Assembly: GCA_027475525.1 (NCBI GenBank)
Contig: JAMWFC010000088.1
Location: forward strand, 1,705,534 to 1,769,533
From: Macrolepiota albuminosa
Lineage: Eukaryota; Basidiomycota; Agaricomycetes; Agaricales; Agaricaceae
Reading direction: 5' to 3'
DNA length: 64,000 nucleotides
In this document: positions 11,724-24,166 of the stretch, one piece after another
Layout: every line of letters starts with the position of its first letter
How positions within the stretch are numbered: position 1 is the first letter of the stretch
Program-made: the position numbers and the translations under genes
Notes under the pieces: generated by a model
The model's database searches: none
What the model was told of the DNA's origin: nothing
Seen by the model: only the letters and a program-made list of their open reading frames with translations

Positions 11724-13259
11724 TCATTTGTACAATATCATGTTGCGCAATTCTATGCCACGGTATATGTAGTCAAACACAGGAGATAGTCCCACCACTC
11801 GGCCTTTCTTTCTGATGATTGCTATTTTGTCAGATCCGTATAAACTGTCAGTTGGCTGATTGTCGGGCCAAGCATGTTTGACCTTGCAGACAAAGCTGGG
11901 CCAATGAAGATTGGTGAATTTATGGTTGGTGTAATGATTGGGGTTGCCAAGAAGGTACATACATATCATTGGAGAACCCATTTCTGACTTTGCACTCATT
12001 ACATTAGCTATTTTTGTCATGAGAGACCTTGCTTTTTCTTGCTGTGGGAGAGGTCCATTAACAATATCTTGATATTTTGTGAGTGCTGTGCCAACGGCCT
12101 CAAATGCTGTGTATATTTTAAGTGATGATTTAGTTATATATTTAGTAACATATAAAAGGACATCCCTGACCACCATTCCTGAATGAAGACTAGTTACATC
12201 AGTGTTGCATCTAAACAAATAACTCAAAGATGTGGTGAATGTGTTCAGCCATGGTTCTGCTTTACGCATATTGAGCACACCTGTTAGAGGGTTGACTTCA
12301 GTCTGTTGGAAGAGTTCTTTGGGAAACCAAGCCTTACATCTGCTCCATTTGTTGTCTAGACACCCTTTATTCTCTTTGCCTAATTTTTTACTTCCGTCTT
12401 TCTTATATGATGTATAGCAGGTATGCACATTTGACCTAAATACAATGTCATCTACAGTGTTACAGAATTGAGTCCACCAATTAGACATATCCTCGCATCT
12501 GACACACTCCTGGGGCAGTGCCTGAGGGTCAGATTGACCAGCATCAGGTATATTGTCTGTAGAAGCATCATAGGCTGTTGATACTGAGAGTTTGTTGATT
12601 GAAGTTTCTTGTTTACTCTGACACAAATGATCAAAAGGAGGAGGCTGGGGCATTGTCCATGTGAGATCAATATATTCTGGCATCTTCTTGGATTTTTCAA
12701 TGTTATCTATTACTTCATCCATTGTCCCTGTAAGGAAGTTGCCAGTGAAGGCAGATTCCAGATATTCCACTAGGGCCCTCTGAAAATCAGATAAGAGGTC
12801 ATGATTTTCCGACAAGCTTCCTCAGGTGATAGACTTCCACAAAGCCAAAGAAGCATATGCAGATGCAAGGTAAGTTTACCTTGCTGCTCAACTGTCCCAT
12901 AGTATGCAGACGTGTGACCGTACAAGCCTTCATGTTTAGTATCAACACCCAATATGTGCTTTATGAAAGCAGACACCATAAAATGAAAGAATCTGGCCCC
13001 TGCAGCAGGATTACATGCAATAAGTCAATATGCAGTGTCAGAAGGTAATAATACATCAGATTTAAACTTTATATTATCACCGGCATAGTACAGACATATA
13101 GGGTGTCTGATATCTACAGGCAACAACACTATAAACCAAGAAGGTGCGCCTTCCAATCACTAATGACCATATCTTGTTTCTTATATGCTTTTTTGTTATT
13201 GGAGACCTGTCAATCCAGCCCGACACAGCATCAACGTCTTTAATAACTTTGAAACATTT
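11724..13259 (-). pseudogene. Helitron Rep nuclease domain (Helitron_like_N)
   Basis: This is the rolling-circle initiator, which nicks and religates the transposon ends. Reading minus-strand, GARFFHFMVSAFIKHILGVD is followed by AAYYGTVEQQ-type sequence (SAYYGTVEQQGKLTLHLHML), where HLH is the HUH metal-binding motif (~12870). About 300 codons later VLLYVTKYITKSSLK (~12140) carries the YxxxY catalytic tyrosine pair. A cysteine pair CVRCEDM and basic segments lie between. The main frame 11724-12815 is open for 363 codons, then shifts before the HUH segment, so the protein is split. Both catalytic motifs remain. Confidence 0.75.
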
Positions 13260-15058
13260 CTATTTCTCCTGATTCATGGGCTTGATGATCTCACCTTTGG
13301 CCATACAATCAGCCATACTTCTGAGTAATTCCACGTTGAGACTTGCTATGCATTCAGCAATATGAGCAAAGTCATTTCTTTCAATCACCAGAAACCCCCT
13401 TGTAGTTGCAGCTCTGATCTGCTCATGACTGAATGCTGTAAAGGGAAAGCCAGTATTTCTCTGGAACTGCTTATCATGATACATGAGCAGATTTCCTTTG
13501 TGAACCTTAACAAAGATACAGCTTTATACACAGCCTGGACCCCCAAAGCTATACAGAAACAACCAAGGAAATATTTGGGGATAAACAGTTGCATCCTTCA
13601 TCCAATTAACTGGACAACATGAATGTTTGACAAGCAGTGCTTTGCCATTGGAGTGCCAGTGCTTCAAAGCAATACCTTTAAGCTTATCTTTTGTTTTTGC
13701 TGATAGGCTCTTGCCTGTCAGTCCATGCACGACAAAAGAACAATCACCGGCTGATACCCCATTGTCTTCATCAACTTTGTAGATGGCAGAATCAACTGTT
13801 CTGTTTTCCTCCAGAGACTCTTTGTAAACGATCTTTACAGGTGGTGTATCTTCTGGATAGTCGTCAAGATTGCTATTGCATATTTCAATGTCCATATAAG
13901 CAGAGTGATTAAGCTTGAGGCATTCCAATGCCTGCTTCACAGCATTTTGGCAGACAAGCAAAGGCAATTATTTGAGATCTTTCCCAGTAGGCTGACAAGG
14001 CCCTGTAAATAGAATAGCTAAAACATCATACATGTCAGCCCTCGGAGGAGGCATTACATGGTAAACCTTTTCAATAGGAGATTCAAAAGCAATCAAATGT
14101 GCGTTCATTTTGCTGAGATCTGAGGACGACACATGTGTGAAACAGAGAGACCTGCATACTTTGGCGACAAAGAGCTGTTCAACCCAATTTAAACGGGATA
14201 AAACAACTGGAACTGCACCAATCCAAAAAACATTTGCAAGTGCATACTTAGGAACTTTGCCCTTCAACAATGGGATCCTGCACTCTGAACAGACAGAATT
14301 GCATCTATGATCCAACACCGGGCCTCTTATCTCTCTCACAGATTCCGTTCCTGAATGCCTCTTTACTCTGGTAACTCTTTTGGTGGATAACACACCAAGA
14401 AACCCTTTTATACTTTTTAGAGTATGCATATTCTTGATTGGGTGCAGCAAACCACAAACAGCGCAACTACTTTCTTCTAATTGTGCTGGACCTGTTTTGT
14501 TGCAAAAGTCGCATATGATTTGAGTAGTTAGGCTTGCTGTAAGAGGCGCAGGAGGAAATTCTCATGGCCCCAACCATTTGCCTCAAGAACAACTTCTTGC
14601 TTTTGATTACGCACTACAAAGCGTCTTAGTGTGTTTCTTGCTTGTGAACTGAGATTAGCCATCAATACAGTAGACCAACTAACATATTTTGAGCAACTGT
14701 GAGAATTAAATAAATTACTTGGATGTGACGCTCTAAAACACTTAGGCAGCACAATCCCATGTATATGTGCTACAGATTGTAGCTGCTTCAATGTGAGATG
14801 TTGTGAAAGGGTAGATAAAGGCAGCCTAGCATGCACGTACTCTGCAGTAATTGGATACGACAGCAAATCTACATCATCTGCATGATTGATGAATTTAAAT
14901 ACATGTCGCGGATTGTGTTTGCCCTGACTCGTATTGATGTACATATCTACTTGTGCAAAGGAGAACGCATAGGTTTTACCACCACCTATAGGTTGTCTGA
15001 AGATATGTTTAGGTTTACAAAGCAATCTTTGATGTTCAAGGGATTTGCATGCAGACAA
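13260..15058 (-). pseudogene. Helitron N-terminal region (DUF6570-like)
   Basis: The start is the ATG near 15056-15058 (MSACKSLEHQRLL). After the first 176 codons comes a zinc-binding-like segment ICDFCNKTGPAQLEESSCAV (two CxxC pairs, ~14460-14525). Then follow KYALANVFWIGAVPVVL and VYHVMPPPRADMYDVLA with LFTGPCQPT, and YMDIEICNSNLDDYPEDTPP. These phrases match my memory of the region preceding Rep in agaricomycete Helitrons; a domain search would settle the DUF name. Frame changes at ~14450, 13967 and 13524 break it. Confidence 0.6.
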
Positions 15059-15174
15059 TCAACCACTCCTACAGGAAGCTCTAGACACAGATAGATGTGA
15101 ATACCCTAATATTCTAAGCTCAGGTACCACAAACAATTTTACTGCAGAAAGGATTGAGCTAATAACAATGTGTT

Positions 15175-15450
15175 GGTTTAAACAAGGTGAAACCATCAAC
15201 AGAGTAATAGCTTACATAAACCATCACTGGAGCGACAGCTTACATAACCCACTGCTAGAGTGACAGCTTACATAAACCACTGTCAGAGCAAAAGCTTACA
15301 TAATTTACTGCTAGAGCAACAGCTTATATAAACTACCACTAGAGCAACAGCTCATAAACTACTGCTAGAGAGACAGCTTATATAAACAGTCACTGGAGCA
15401 ACAGCTTACATAAACAATTGCTGGAGTGACAGCTTATATAAACAAGCATT
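15175..15450 (+). repeat. Minisatellite array 2
   Basis: About nine head-to-tail degenerate units of ~30 bp with core CAGCTTACATAAACCACTGC followed by TRGAGYRA. The array lies upstream (minus-strand sense) of the Helitron protein start and just past the 3' end of the gene at 15854-18336. It is inverted relative to array 1. Confidence 0.9.
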
Positions 15451-15853
15451 AACATAGTAAATACCACTAAAGGTAACACAATCAAAGATTCAAAGCACGT
15501 TGGAAGTACAATTAAATTCAGTGGGTTAACAAATCATTTATACATAGATTTGCCAAAGAAAAAAAAATTCACCCAGTAAACAAACAGTCAAACAGACAAC
15601 GGCTCAACAAAAAGTTTATATCAAGACTATCAAAATGATGCAACACAAAAACAACTGCTAAAAGTAACAAGTAAACGTCTGATGGCTAGATGGCTAAGGT
15701 CACAACTGAGGTCACAATATGCCCATCTGCACTGTGCCTCCCATGCGGAAGGTCACTGAATGCCATTTTTTTAAAAAAAATTATTATTATTATTATAATT
15801 TTTTTTAGCACAGTCAACCAACAAGGACAAAGAAGGAGCGGTGAAAGCAGGAA
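15451..15853. other. No gene recognised; AT-rich spacer
   Basis: Contains an A/T microsatellite (TTATTATTATTATTATAAT near 15780). It would be the 3' flank of the minus-strand gene that ends at 15854. Confidence 0.6.
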
Positions 15854-18336
15854 CTACTTATGCTCCTTGGACTTGGCCTTCCCCTTAGTGGCACCAGTGT
15901 GGTCCACCACAGAAGCAGGTTCAACAAGATGCATTATATAAGTAGGGTTGTGCAATACAATGACAAATAGCAAGTTCAAAGTGAGATACCTGAAAACTGT
16001 CAGAACATATTTAAACACAACGAACACCAACATACTTGTGACCACTGAACTCATACCAGTTGGCACTAAAACCAACACTGATGACAGAATTTTCCGGAAC
16101 CTCAACATTGTTGTTTTCATATGGATGCCAAGAAGGAAGAGAATCAAAGTCACTAGGCATAAAATGGAACAGTTGACCAGTTTCTACCCTGCCGTCATAT
16201 ACAGATACTGAGAAAATGTTACAACACCATCTGAAAATGAGCATAATAAGAACCTTTTTGATCAAACTCAATGACCAGCTTATACAGATTGGCAATCCTG
16301 GCCAATTTGAACACAGGAGCATCCATCTTGGTAAACATTGAGTTACTCTTTATACTGGAGGGCCTCTTGGACTTGGGAGTTGCATATCCACCATCTGAAG
16401 TCACATCAAATGCAGAATCAACAAAACAATGAAACACAGCTCACCAACATTGTATGTAGGGGTTTTACTCTCACCTTGAGTAACAAATGCCACACTATTA
16501 CCAGAAAGAGTACCTCAGACACTGTCTGGGAGGTTGAAAACACAATCCAAAACAGCAAACTGGCAAAGAGACTCCTGATGGAAATCAACAATCTCGATAT
16601 GATGCTGACCATACTTGTCAGATGGACTCCCAACAAGAACAGAACTGTCAAATAAATGCGAGGCAGTTACCACTCCAGAGATAATATAGCCACAGAAGGG
16701 ACTCGTCAAATCCCAAAGAGCCAATTGCTGCTTTGAGGTGTTTAGTTGGGCAGGGTCAGTCCTGGCCAAGTTAACATAGAAGGCATGACGATTGAATAAA
16801 AGAGAAGACAACAACGAACTATTAAAAAAGTCATACATGAGAATAGAAAAAAATACAAAACAAGAAGCAAAATGCATGTCTAATTGTCTTCATTCATATG
16901 CTTAGCAACAATACCAATGCACACATAACAGATTTTACCATCACTGTTCATTTTGTCATATTCAAAAGGCTGGATTATGAGTTGTTTCCTGATGACAAGT
17001 TGAATAAATGCAAGCAAAATAGTAGATGTCAGTCCATACTTAAGGAACAGCAGTTCTTGATAAGTCAACACTATAAACTTTTCTTGAATAGAAGGCTGCA
17101 TGACCACATCCACTGCAAGCTCTTCTACAGGATTGAGACAAGGATCAATGATGCAGCAAGACATCAATAAATTAGGTACAGAGATAAAAGAAATAAAATA
17201 AAATAAAATAAAATAAATATACAGTTCAACAGCATCCAAGCAGACAATTGAAAGCAGAGCAGCCAAAGCAGACAAAATGGGGACAGAAGGCACAGGAGAC
17301 TTGCCATCTTTCACCAATCCATAATTGAAAGCAGAACTATCATCGACAATAAAGTCTGATAGTGTGTCATTATTATCGTCCACAACATTCTAATTGTCAA
17401 CGTTATTGTTGCCCACTGCTACAACAAGAGGCTTCTTAACAAGCGGCCTAGATATGGGCTGCTTAGCAATCCTATACCAAAGCAAAAAGAACAAAATGAG
17501 CACAAGCAAGTAACAGAAAAAACAATCCACACTAACACAACAGGCAAGTCATCATCATTATTGTCAGACAATTCAAGCTCCAGCACACAACCTTTTAGAA
17601 CTTGACTGGCTTGCAAACAAAGCCTTCTCCATCATAGTATGGGAGCGTCTTGAGAGTGCAAAACATAAGGCAAACCGTGCAAGAACGTGAACAAATCAAA
17701 AATCACGTATACAGCATGACCACTTGACAAGATCACATCTTCAGCAGTCAATCCAGCCATAGCCCAGCTACATAGCAGCAGTCAAGCAAAGTAACAAGGA
17801 AAATGGAGATACAAACATGACAGGTGTATCAACTAATAGAATGGACACAGCTCTCTTTTTCTTGGGCGACGGCGTGGCAGAAACATTAACAGAACTGACA
17901 CCAAGACATTAAGTAAAATGATAGTCACAAATACAACAAGTAACCACACAAACCCGTCATGCGAGGCAGAAACCTTTTGCTTAGATGGCAACCCGCTGTC
18001 AATAGAACTAAAAAACATTAGCACTACAGATTACAACACAAAAAGAGTACTTACTTAGCAGATGGTTTGCCTGTTTCAGATCCAGAAGCTGTTGCTACAG
18101 AAAAACTATTGAATATGCCACAACAAGCAAATTAGCAAGACCAACCGGAACTGAAAGAGCCATACACATGCTTGCAACCTATCTGCACTCCTGCACTAAG
18201 GGTAACAAATTTTTTTTCTTTTAAAAAAAAAAAAAACAAAAAAACAAAGACACCAATATAAAACACACATGGTCTTGAGTTGGTCAACAAGTGTCTGAGC
18301 CTTATTCTCTTCAGACTTTATCTTGCGAGGAGGCAT
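15854..18336 (-). CDS. Intron-rich gene of unknown function
   Basis: The start codon at 18334-18336 opens MPPRKIKSEENKAQTLVDQL. Several short exons separated by introns of about 50-100 nt follow: ATASGSETGKPSAK with donor GTAAGT (~18052), SIDSGLPSKQKVSASHDG, ATPSPKKKRAVSIL, LVKKPLVVAVGNNNVDNQNV with DTLSDFIVDDSSAFNYG (~17330), HAFYVNLARTDPAQLN with LTSPFCGYIISGVV and HHIEIVDFHQESLCQFAVLD (~16600), and FFTK-type MDAPVFKLARIANLYKLVIEF (~16300). The C-terminal frame ends VVDHTGATKGKAKSKEHK. The basic N-terminus and SPKKKR suggest a nuclear protein. Exon borders are approximate and no domain was recognised. It could be a host gene or transposon cargo. Confidence 0.55.
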
Positions 18337-18933
18337 GGGTTTGTACGGTGACACAAAACACACAGAGAAAAAGAGGAGGCAGAGAGGGGATTATCAAGGA
18401 CAGTGGACAAGGACACTTATATAGAGCAGCAAGCTGCACGTTGCATCAAAGAGGAAAGGACAGAATAATGTAAAGAACGGTGTATCTCTTTCTTCAAACA
18501 AAATAAAATTAAGTAGGATGAAAAATCCAATAAGACAAGATTCACAGAAGGCGCAGCAGGACCTTTTAGATAGAACACAAGCATCACAGATCTACAACTT
18601 GTAATGTGGTACCTTAATAGCTGTAACCTCAGAAGGGCAACATACTAGAGATTCACCGATGAGAGGACAAAGAAAGAGAGACAGAGAAACATCACAAGGT
18701 CTGTTCCTAAACAGTTGAGGATGATAAAATGAAGCCAGAAATTAATGTACCACTGGCAACAGACTACAGGAAGCATCAAGACAACAGGCACAGGATATAA
18801 GGTATCAAACAATTGAAGTGCATATACCAAAAAAGACAAAGCCGATAGAAAGGAAATGAGTTGAGTATGGGACAGGTAAACCAAGATATGTCATGTCATA
18901 CATAAGAAAACAGTCGAGGCACTCACTGATCAC
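18337..18933. other. Upstream region of the 15854-18336 gene, cut by Gypsy1
   Basis: No gene is seen. Together with 31736-32335 this would have formed a ~1.2-kb intergenic stretch between two diverging genes before Gypsy1 inserted at ATCAC. Confidence 0.5.
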
Positions 18934-19664
18934 TGTCACGACCCCTCCCCTCCAGATCTACCCCAGAACACCCCCGGAACACCATCCGGGACCCTCCCTC
19001 TGACCCCACAGGACGCGCCCTGCCATCACGACTACCGACACCGCCATCACGCGCATCAAGGGCCACCATCAGCCACCACCAGCTCTGATCAACGATCAGA
19101 TCACGAGACTTGCTTCTAGCCATCACACATCACGCATCACAGCTTCCTCCGCACCAATTGATTGAATGCCCCACACACGTGATCCAAGTATACAATCCCT
19201 GCCTGCTACTCAATGATCCCCGGAACCCATCCCAGACACCCCGGAACCCCAAGACCCAGTTCCATAGTACTTATAGCGTAGTTCCCCATTGTATTCGCTA
19301 GTCTTGATATTAACTTGAATTGTTGTGTGCCCTCTGCTTGACTGGTACGCACTGACCAGCACGCTTTGACTGGCACGCTGGAATAATCATGTGCTCTAAG
19401 TTTGGTACGCACTTTGTGACTTATAATCTGTTAACCCGGTCTCGTCTTAAAACCCCTGGTTCACGACTCAACCCCCATTCAACTCTCAGCTACCAAAACC
19501 CAAAACCCCTGGATCAAGTCCCCTCTCCCAGGATTACCCCTGTCTGCATCTTGAACCCTGGAGTCCTAGCCCCAGAGTTCCAGACACCCAAGTATCTGTA
19601 TATCAAATCCACCTCGTAAGGGCGTTGCTTTCCCAGAAAGCTTCCGACTCAGCGGAACCTGACA
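18934..19664 (+). repeat. 5' LTR of Gypsy1 (731 bp)
   Basis: Begins TGTCACGACCCCTCC and ends GCGGAACCTGACA. Matched by 29925-31730 (interrupted) and by the solo LTR at 54372-55088. The 5-bp direct repeat ATCAC precedes it. Confidence 0.95.
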
Positions 19665-19680
19665 TAGTATCAAGACTCCC
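19665..19680 (+). other. Putative primer-binding site of Gypsy1
   Basis: TAGTATCAAGACTCCC directly follows the 5' LTR. It resembles the TGGTATCAGAGC sequence used with initiator-Met tRNA in many LTR elements, with mismatches. Position supports it; tRNA pairing was not checked. Confidence 0.4.
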
Positions 19681-19687
19681 TCCTTAT

Positions 19688-19841
19688 ACCGTTCTTGATG
19701 GCTACGTATACTCATACCTACTACCCCACGGGCTACCAGACCGACCCTTATGGGCGCCCGGTCCACCGTTCTTGATGGCTACGTATACTCATACCTACTA
19801 CCCCACGGGCTACCAGACCGACCCTTATGGGCGCCCGGTCC
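19688..19841. repeat. Perfect 77-bp direct duplication 4
   Basis: Bases 19688-19764 recur exactly at 19765-19841. The gag start codon and first codons (MATYTHTYYPTG) are therefore present twice, at 19698 and 19775; only the second leads into the full gag frame. Confidence 0.95.
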
Positions 19842-22420
19842 CCGATCACTACTCTGCACAGACCCCCCGCCCCACCTACCCACCTCTCCCGTACGAACCC
19901 CAATACCTCCACTGCCACTGGGCCCCTGACCTATCTCTCTATGATCTGGGGCCCTCAGCCAGCTGGGCCCCTCTGCCCAACCTAGCCATGGCGCGACCTG
20001 TGGAGGTCCCCTCGTACCGGAGCATCCCCGGGGGTCTGCCGGAGACACCACCAACTCCCAGTAGACCTCGCCCGGTACCCTCCAGCGAGGGCCCCTTTGC
20101 ACCCACCCCCTATTACGGTTACCAGCACCCTGCCCCCCAACCCCAGGGACCTCTCAACTACGACTATCCCCCTCAACACTACCTGACTGCCGCCCCACCT
20201 ACTCGGACCCCTTCCTCGCCAATGGGATAACAATGCCTCGAGGACTATGAACAGCAACAGGACAAAGTGCTCCGCTCGCTTAGGATGTTGCCAGAGGACT
20301 TCGCACAACAGGCAAGGGTGCTACTCACAGAATTCGGACATGACAACTTTGCAGGCACTCTGGAGGACTGGGCCCATTGCTTGGTCTAATTCGGGGATCA
20401 CCTCATGTGAGGAGAACTCCCGGAGCAGACTATGGTAAAGTACAGACGCAACACGATCCTCCACGAAGAGTTGCAACAACTGCTCGACGAAGTCCACACG
20501 TCCCCCTCCCCTCAACCCCTCAACGACCCTGCGGACCCAGGCCGCTCAATTCACATCCGACAGGAACCTCCAGAACTGGCCCCAGCAGCCCCTGCGGTCC
20601 CCACTCCGGAGCAACAACAACGGGAAGAGCGACAAAATGCCTCAGCCATACTATGGTCCCTCAACCTGATGGGAGGCCTATTTGATCAACCTGCTGCCCG
20701 CACGGTAGGCTTGTTGACTCGCCGTAGGGCTAACTCCGTTCCTAGCACCTTCAAGACCTGGGAGCAGCCCCAGAGACCCCTGGAACCACTCCCACGAATG
20801 GACAATGCCCGACCTCCGCCTCTGGCGAACCCCGGTGGACCCCAGGTGGACACCCCTAGCACGGACGACATGTTGTGCTACATCGACAAGCTCACGCGCA
20901 GCAACAATGAACAACACCCTGCGCCTGCAACCGCCCCAGCACCGCCTCCCACATCTGCCCCGGCCCCTCCAGAACCCAGCTTCTGTCACGACTTACTGCC
21001 CCACTTCAACCTCCGGAACCCCCCGCGACCTCCTATGCAGGCACGACCCTCCCGGGCTGAACGTCCCCCGCACAACCTGGCACCCAACCCGGCACCTGGC
21101 CCCCCTCAGACCAACCCGACACCACCGAACCCTCCCCAGCCACCTCCGCCACCCCCAGCCAAACCTCGAGGACGACCCCCAGGCCCCCCACCGCCGCCAC
21201 CCCCTGCGTAGAGACCCAGGCCTCCCCCTGGGTCAACAGACCCCCAGGTGAGCCACCCAGAGGAGGCCCTCCAGGTAGGTGGGGTCCTGCCCTCGGTGCC
21301 TTTCCTCCACAAGGAGGGGGGGATAACCATTATTACTACTACTACAATGCTGGCCCCCCTCCCTGCAACGCTGCCGGACCAGACGACGCTCGCAACACCC
21401 TCGCCCACAAAGGACGCCTGGACATTCAAAAGCCCAATGCATTCACAGGCTGGGACCCCCAAAAATGGCGTACATTTCTCACCCAATGTCTTAACACGTT
21501 TCAGGCAAAGCCACTTATGTTCCAGGTTGACAGCTCCCAGGTGGCCTTTGCCGCCTCGTACCTCCAGGGGATCACCTTCGACCATTACACGGCTCTCATC
21601 CAGTTTGACCCCAACAACCCGGCACTCTCTCGCTGGCAAGCCTTCGTCGACGAGTTCTCCGGAAAATTCAGGATCTACGACACCGTGGCCGAGGCCGAGG
21701 ACAACCTCTTCAACCTCCGGATGCGCTCTGAAGAACGTTTCACCACCTTCATCGTACGTTTTAAGAAGGAAGCTTACAAGACAGGTTGGAATTACAGCGC
21801 CCTCTGGTACGCCCTCCGCCGTGCCCTGCTGCAACATATCAAGGATGTCCTCCGACTTGCCTCGGAACAACCCTCCTACAACGGATACAAGACCCTCATC
21901 ATGCAGATTGACCAACATTACTGGGAAGACCGCAGCGAGTATTCAAACTCCTGACCCCCCTGGAACCCTAGGGGAGGACCCCCATGGCCCTCCGGTGAAA
22001 CCCCCAACCCCCAAAATCGAAACCCTGGTCCCCCTGCATTCCCCGGCGGCCGACCCCTGGTGAGTCGCGGCCCACCCAATACTAACCCTGGCAGCGGCGC
22101 CTGCCCCCAGGCCCAACTCAATGCTGCCGTGGCCGCCCACGACCCAGGCAATGTGCCAAGCCCCAAGGAACCCCCAGAAGACCCCAAAGACCTCGACTTC
22201 ACCAACAAACAGGACAAGGAGACCCTCCAGGCCAACCGGCTTCAAAAGAAGGGACGACCCTGGATCAAAGTTCCGAAGGATGTGCAGGAACAACAAAGAA
22301 GGGAAGGCATTTGCATACTCTGCGGTGAGAAGGACCATTTCATCTCTGAGTGTCCCCAACAACAAGTTATGGGATGCGCCACCTGGACCTTCGAGTATTC
22401 GGAAAACGACCTGGCGATTT
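19775..22420 (+). pseudogene. gag: Gag of Gypsy1 (proline-rich, capsid domain, zinc knuckle)
   Basis: Opens MATYTHTYYPTGYQTDPYGR at 19775. A long Pro/Tyr-rich region follows; the frame stops at ~20228 and continues to ~21210 with runs of 6-8 prolines. The capsid domain appears in the frame 21517-21954: VDSSQVAFAASYLQGITFDH, SRWQAFVDEFSGKFRIYD, FTTFIVRFKKEAYKTGWNY and a C-terminal YWEDR, as in Retrotrans_gag. A CCHC zinc knuckle, CILCGEKDHFISECP (CX2CX4HX4C), closes gag at ~22310-22355. The parts lie in different frames, so the copy is broken. Gag packages the element RNA; the knuckle binds it. Confidence 0.8.
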
Positions 22421-22443
22421 AGACCCGGAAGACGCCCTAAATC

Positions 22444-23479
22444 GTGGAATCGACCCCGACATCTTCTCTGCCCCGGTTTTCCATCTTCACTCCACAACAC
22501 TTGCACAGGACACCCTCACAGCTTACCTACCCTCCCACTCCTCGCACTCCCTCCTCCTCAAAACCTGCCTCACCCCCTCTGGAACCCCCCTTGACACTCT
22601 CGTCGACAGTGGCACCACAGACAACTTCATCAACAAGGCATGGTCTACCTTAGCCCTGAAACCCGCTCAGCGACTCCCGGTCCCAGTGTGGCTCTGCCTC
22701 TTCGACGGAGATGCCTCTATGGCAGGAGACATCACTCACTTTGTGTGTATGCCCATTACTTTCGCCAACGGACAGACTCACACCCTCCGGATGCTGATAA
22801 CCAAACTCCACTCTTCCACACTCCTGGTCTTAGGGCTCCTGTGGCTCTAAGACACCAACCCCCGCATTGATTGGTGACATCTTCCCTTTGCCTGGCCTGG
22901 GACCCGATGCCCGACAACCAGCAACTCCCCTTCGACATCCTCTGCTCTCTGGACCCTATCCTGAAGGACCCCCTGGACGGGCCCCCACCACCCCCCGGAC
23001 TCCAGTCCCACTCGTCCCAATTCTTTGTCATCAACGCCAGGCTGGACGGTGCCCTGGGACCGATATTGGCCCTTATCGACAGCGGAGCCACCAGAGTTTT
23101 CATCAGCGATGCCCTCGACCTCCCCCACGACTCCCTCAACCAGCCCCTCCACCTGCAACGCCTCGACGGCACCCCCTCCTCCTCCGGCCCCATCCAGAGG
23201 TCTTACTCGGGATGCGTGACCCTGGACAATGACTATGAGTTCACCTCCAACTTCCTAGTCATGCGACTTCACAAATCGACTCTGATGGTGCTGGAACTAC
23301 CCTGGCTGCACGACACAAACCCTGACATCGACTGGAGGATGCTTACCATGACCTTCCCGGAACCCAAAGACCACCCCTCGACCGCCGTGCACCTCCGGGC
23401 CCTGGGGAGTGACCCAATGCCCAACACCCCCAGGATGACAGCTGCGCCCCCCATGCATACGCCACCCATGCCCGTCTGA
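22444..23479 (+). pseudogene. Two tandem retropepsin (aspartic protease) domains of Gypsy1
   Basis: Protease 1 (22350-22850 frame) has LDTLVDSGTTDNFINKAW with catalytic DSG, a flap-like FDGDASMAGDITHF and a terminal LLVLGLLWL, then a stop and DTNPRIDW. Protease 2 (22871-23479 frame) has ILALIDSGATRVFISDAL, LDGTPSSSGPI and LMVLELPWLHDTNPDIDW. Both share the DSG box, the closing L-x-WL and the DTNPxIDW tail, so they look like an ancient duplication; they differ widely between. Retropepsins act as homodimers of one domain. Two domains in one polyprotein could form an intramolecular pair or have different substrates; that is inference. Confidence 0.75.
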
Positions 23480-24166
23480 GCCCGCAAAGCCTCTGATCGA
23501 CCCCCAAACATTCCTCAGAACAGATACAAAGGGCCGAACTACCGGGGCCGGTCTCAGACACACGTCACACCTGCTCCAGCCGATGCACCTGCGACCCCGA
23601 TCGACCTGAACGCACTCGACATTAGGATCATTGGAGCCGCCCCCTTCATCCGCCTCATGAAGGACGGAACCCCCACGTTTCAGCTACACACCTCGCCATC
23701 TCTCCTGGAAGAACACCTACAAGGGGATGCTATCCCCCTGGAAAAGAAAACCAAGGAGCAGATCCTCCAAGAAGTAGGTCCTCCAGAGTATTATGAGTTC
23801 GCTGACGTATTCTCCGAAGGAGACGCCAAGGAGATTCCTCCTCACCGCCCTTATAACCATACTATCGACCTCAAGGAAGGAGCCGCCCCCCCTTTCGGCA
23901 AGGTGTACAACATGTCGGAAGTCGAACTCTGGGCCCTCAAGGACTACCTCGATGAAATGCTCGGTAAGGGATTCATCCGACCCTCTGCCTCTGCTGCCGG
24001 AGCCTCAGTTCTGTTCACCAAGAAGAAGGATGGTTTGCTCCGACTCTGCGTCAACTACTGGGGACTCAATAAGATCACCAAGAAGAACTGCTACCTGCTC
24101 CGGCTTATCAGCGATCTGGTTGATTGACTCTGCAGTGCCAAGGTTTACATGAAAATTGACCTCCGC

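Larger units (their letters stand above)
7978..15460 (-). mobile_element. Autonomous-type Helitron, decayed
   Basis: On the minus strand one long interrupted coding region reads, in order: Helitron-associated N-terminal region, Rep nuclease with HUH and two-tyrosine motifs, Pif1-family helicase, and a C-terminal cysteine-peptidase-like region. This is the fungal RepHel arrangement. The ends are not certain: no clear 5'-TC or 3'-CTRR-plus-hairpin was found. Boundaries are set at the inverted ~30-bp arrays on both sides. Frame breaks, one 77-bp duplication and a lost Walker B site show this copy is inactive. Confidence 0.75.

Noticed and set aside
15175..15450. Regular ~30-bp repeats at first glance like a CRISPR array
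   Set aside because: Units are contiguous and degenerate, with no unique spacers, and the context is eukaryotic. It is a minisatellite shared with two other places.
15854..16877. Hydrophobic frames suggesting membrane proteins on the minus strand
   Set aside because: The hydrophobic parts are T-rich introns read through. Exons between GT-AG sites are hydrophilic.
19779..21236. Gly/Arg/Trp-rich minus-strand frames opposite Gypsy1 gag
   Set aside because: They mirror the GC-rich, proline-coding gag and have no starts or splice sites of their own, unlike the antisense gene at 28055-29797.
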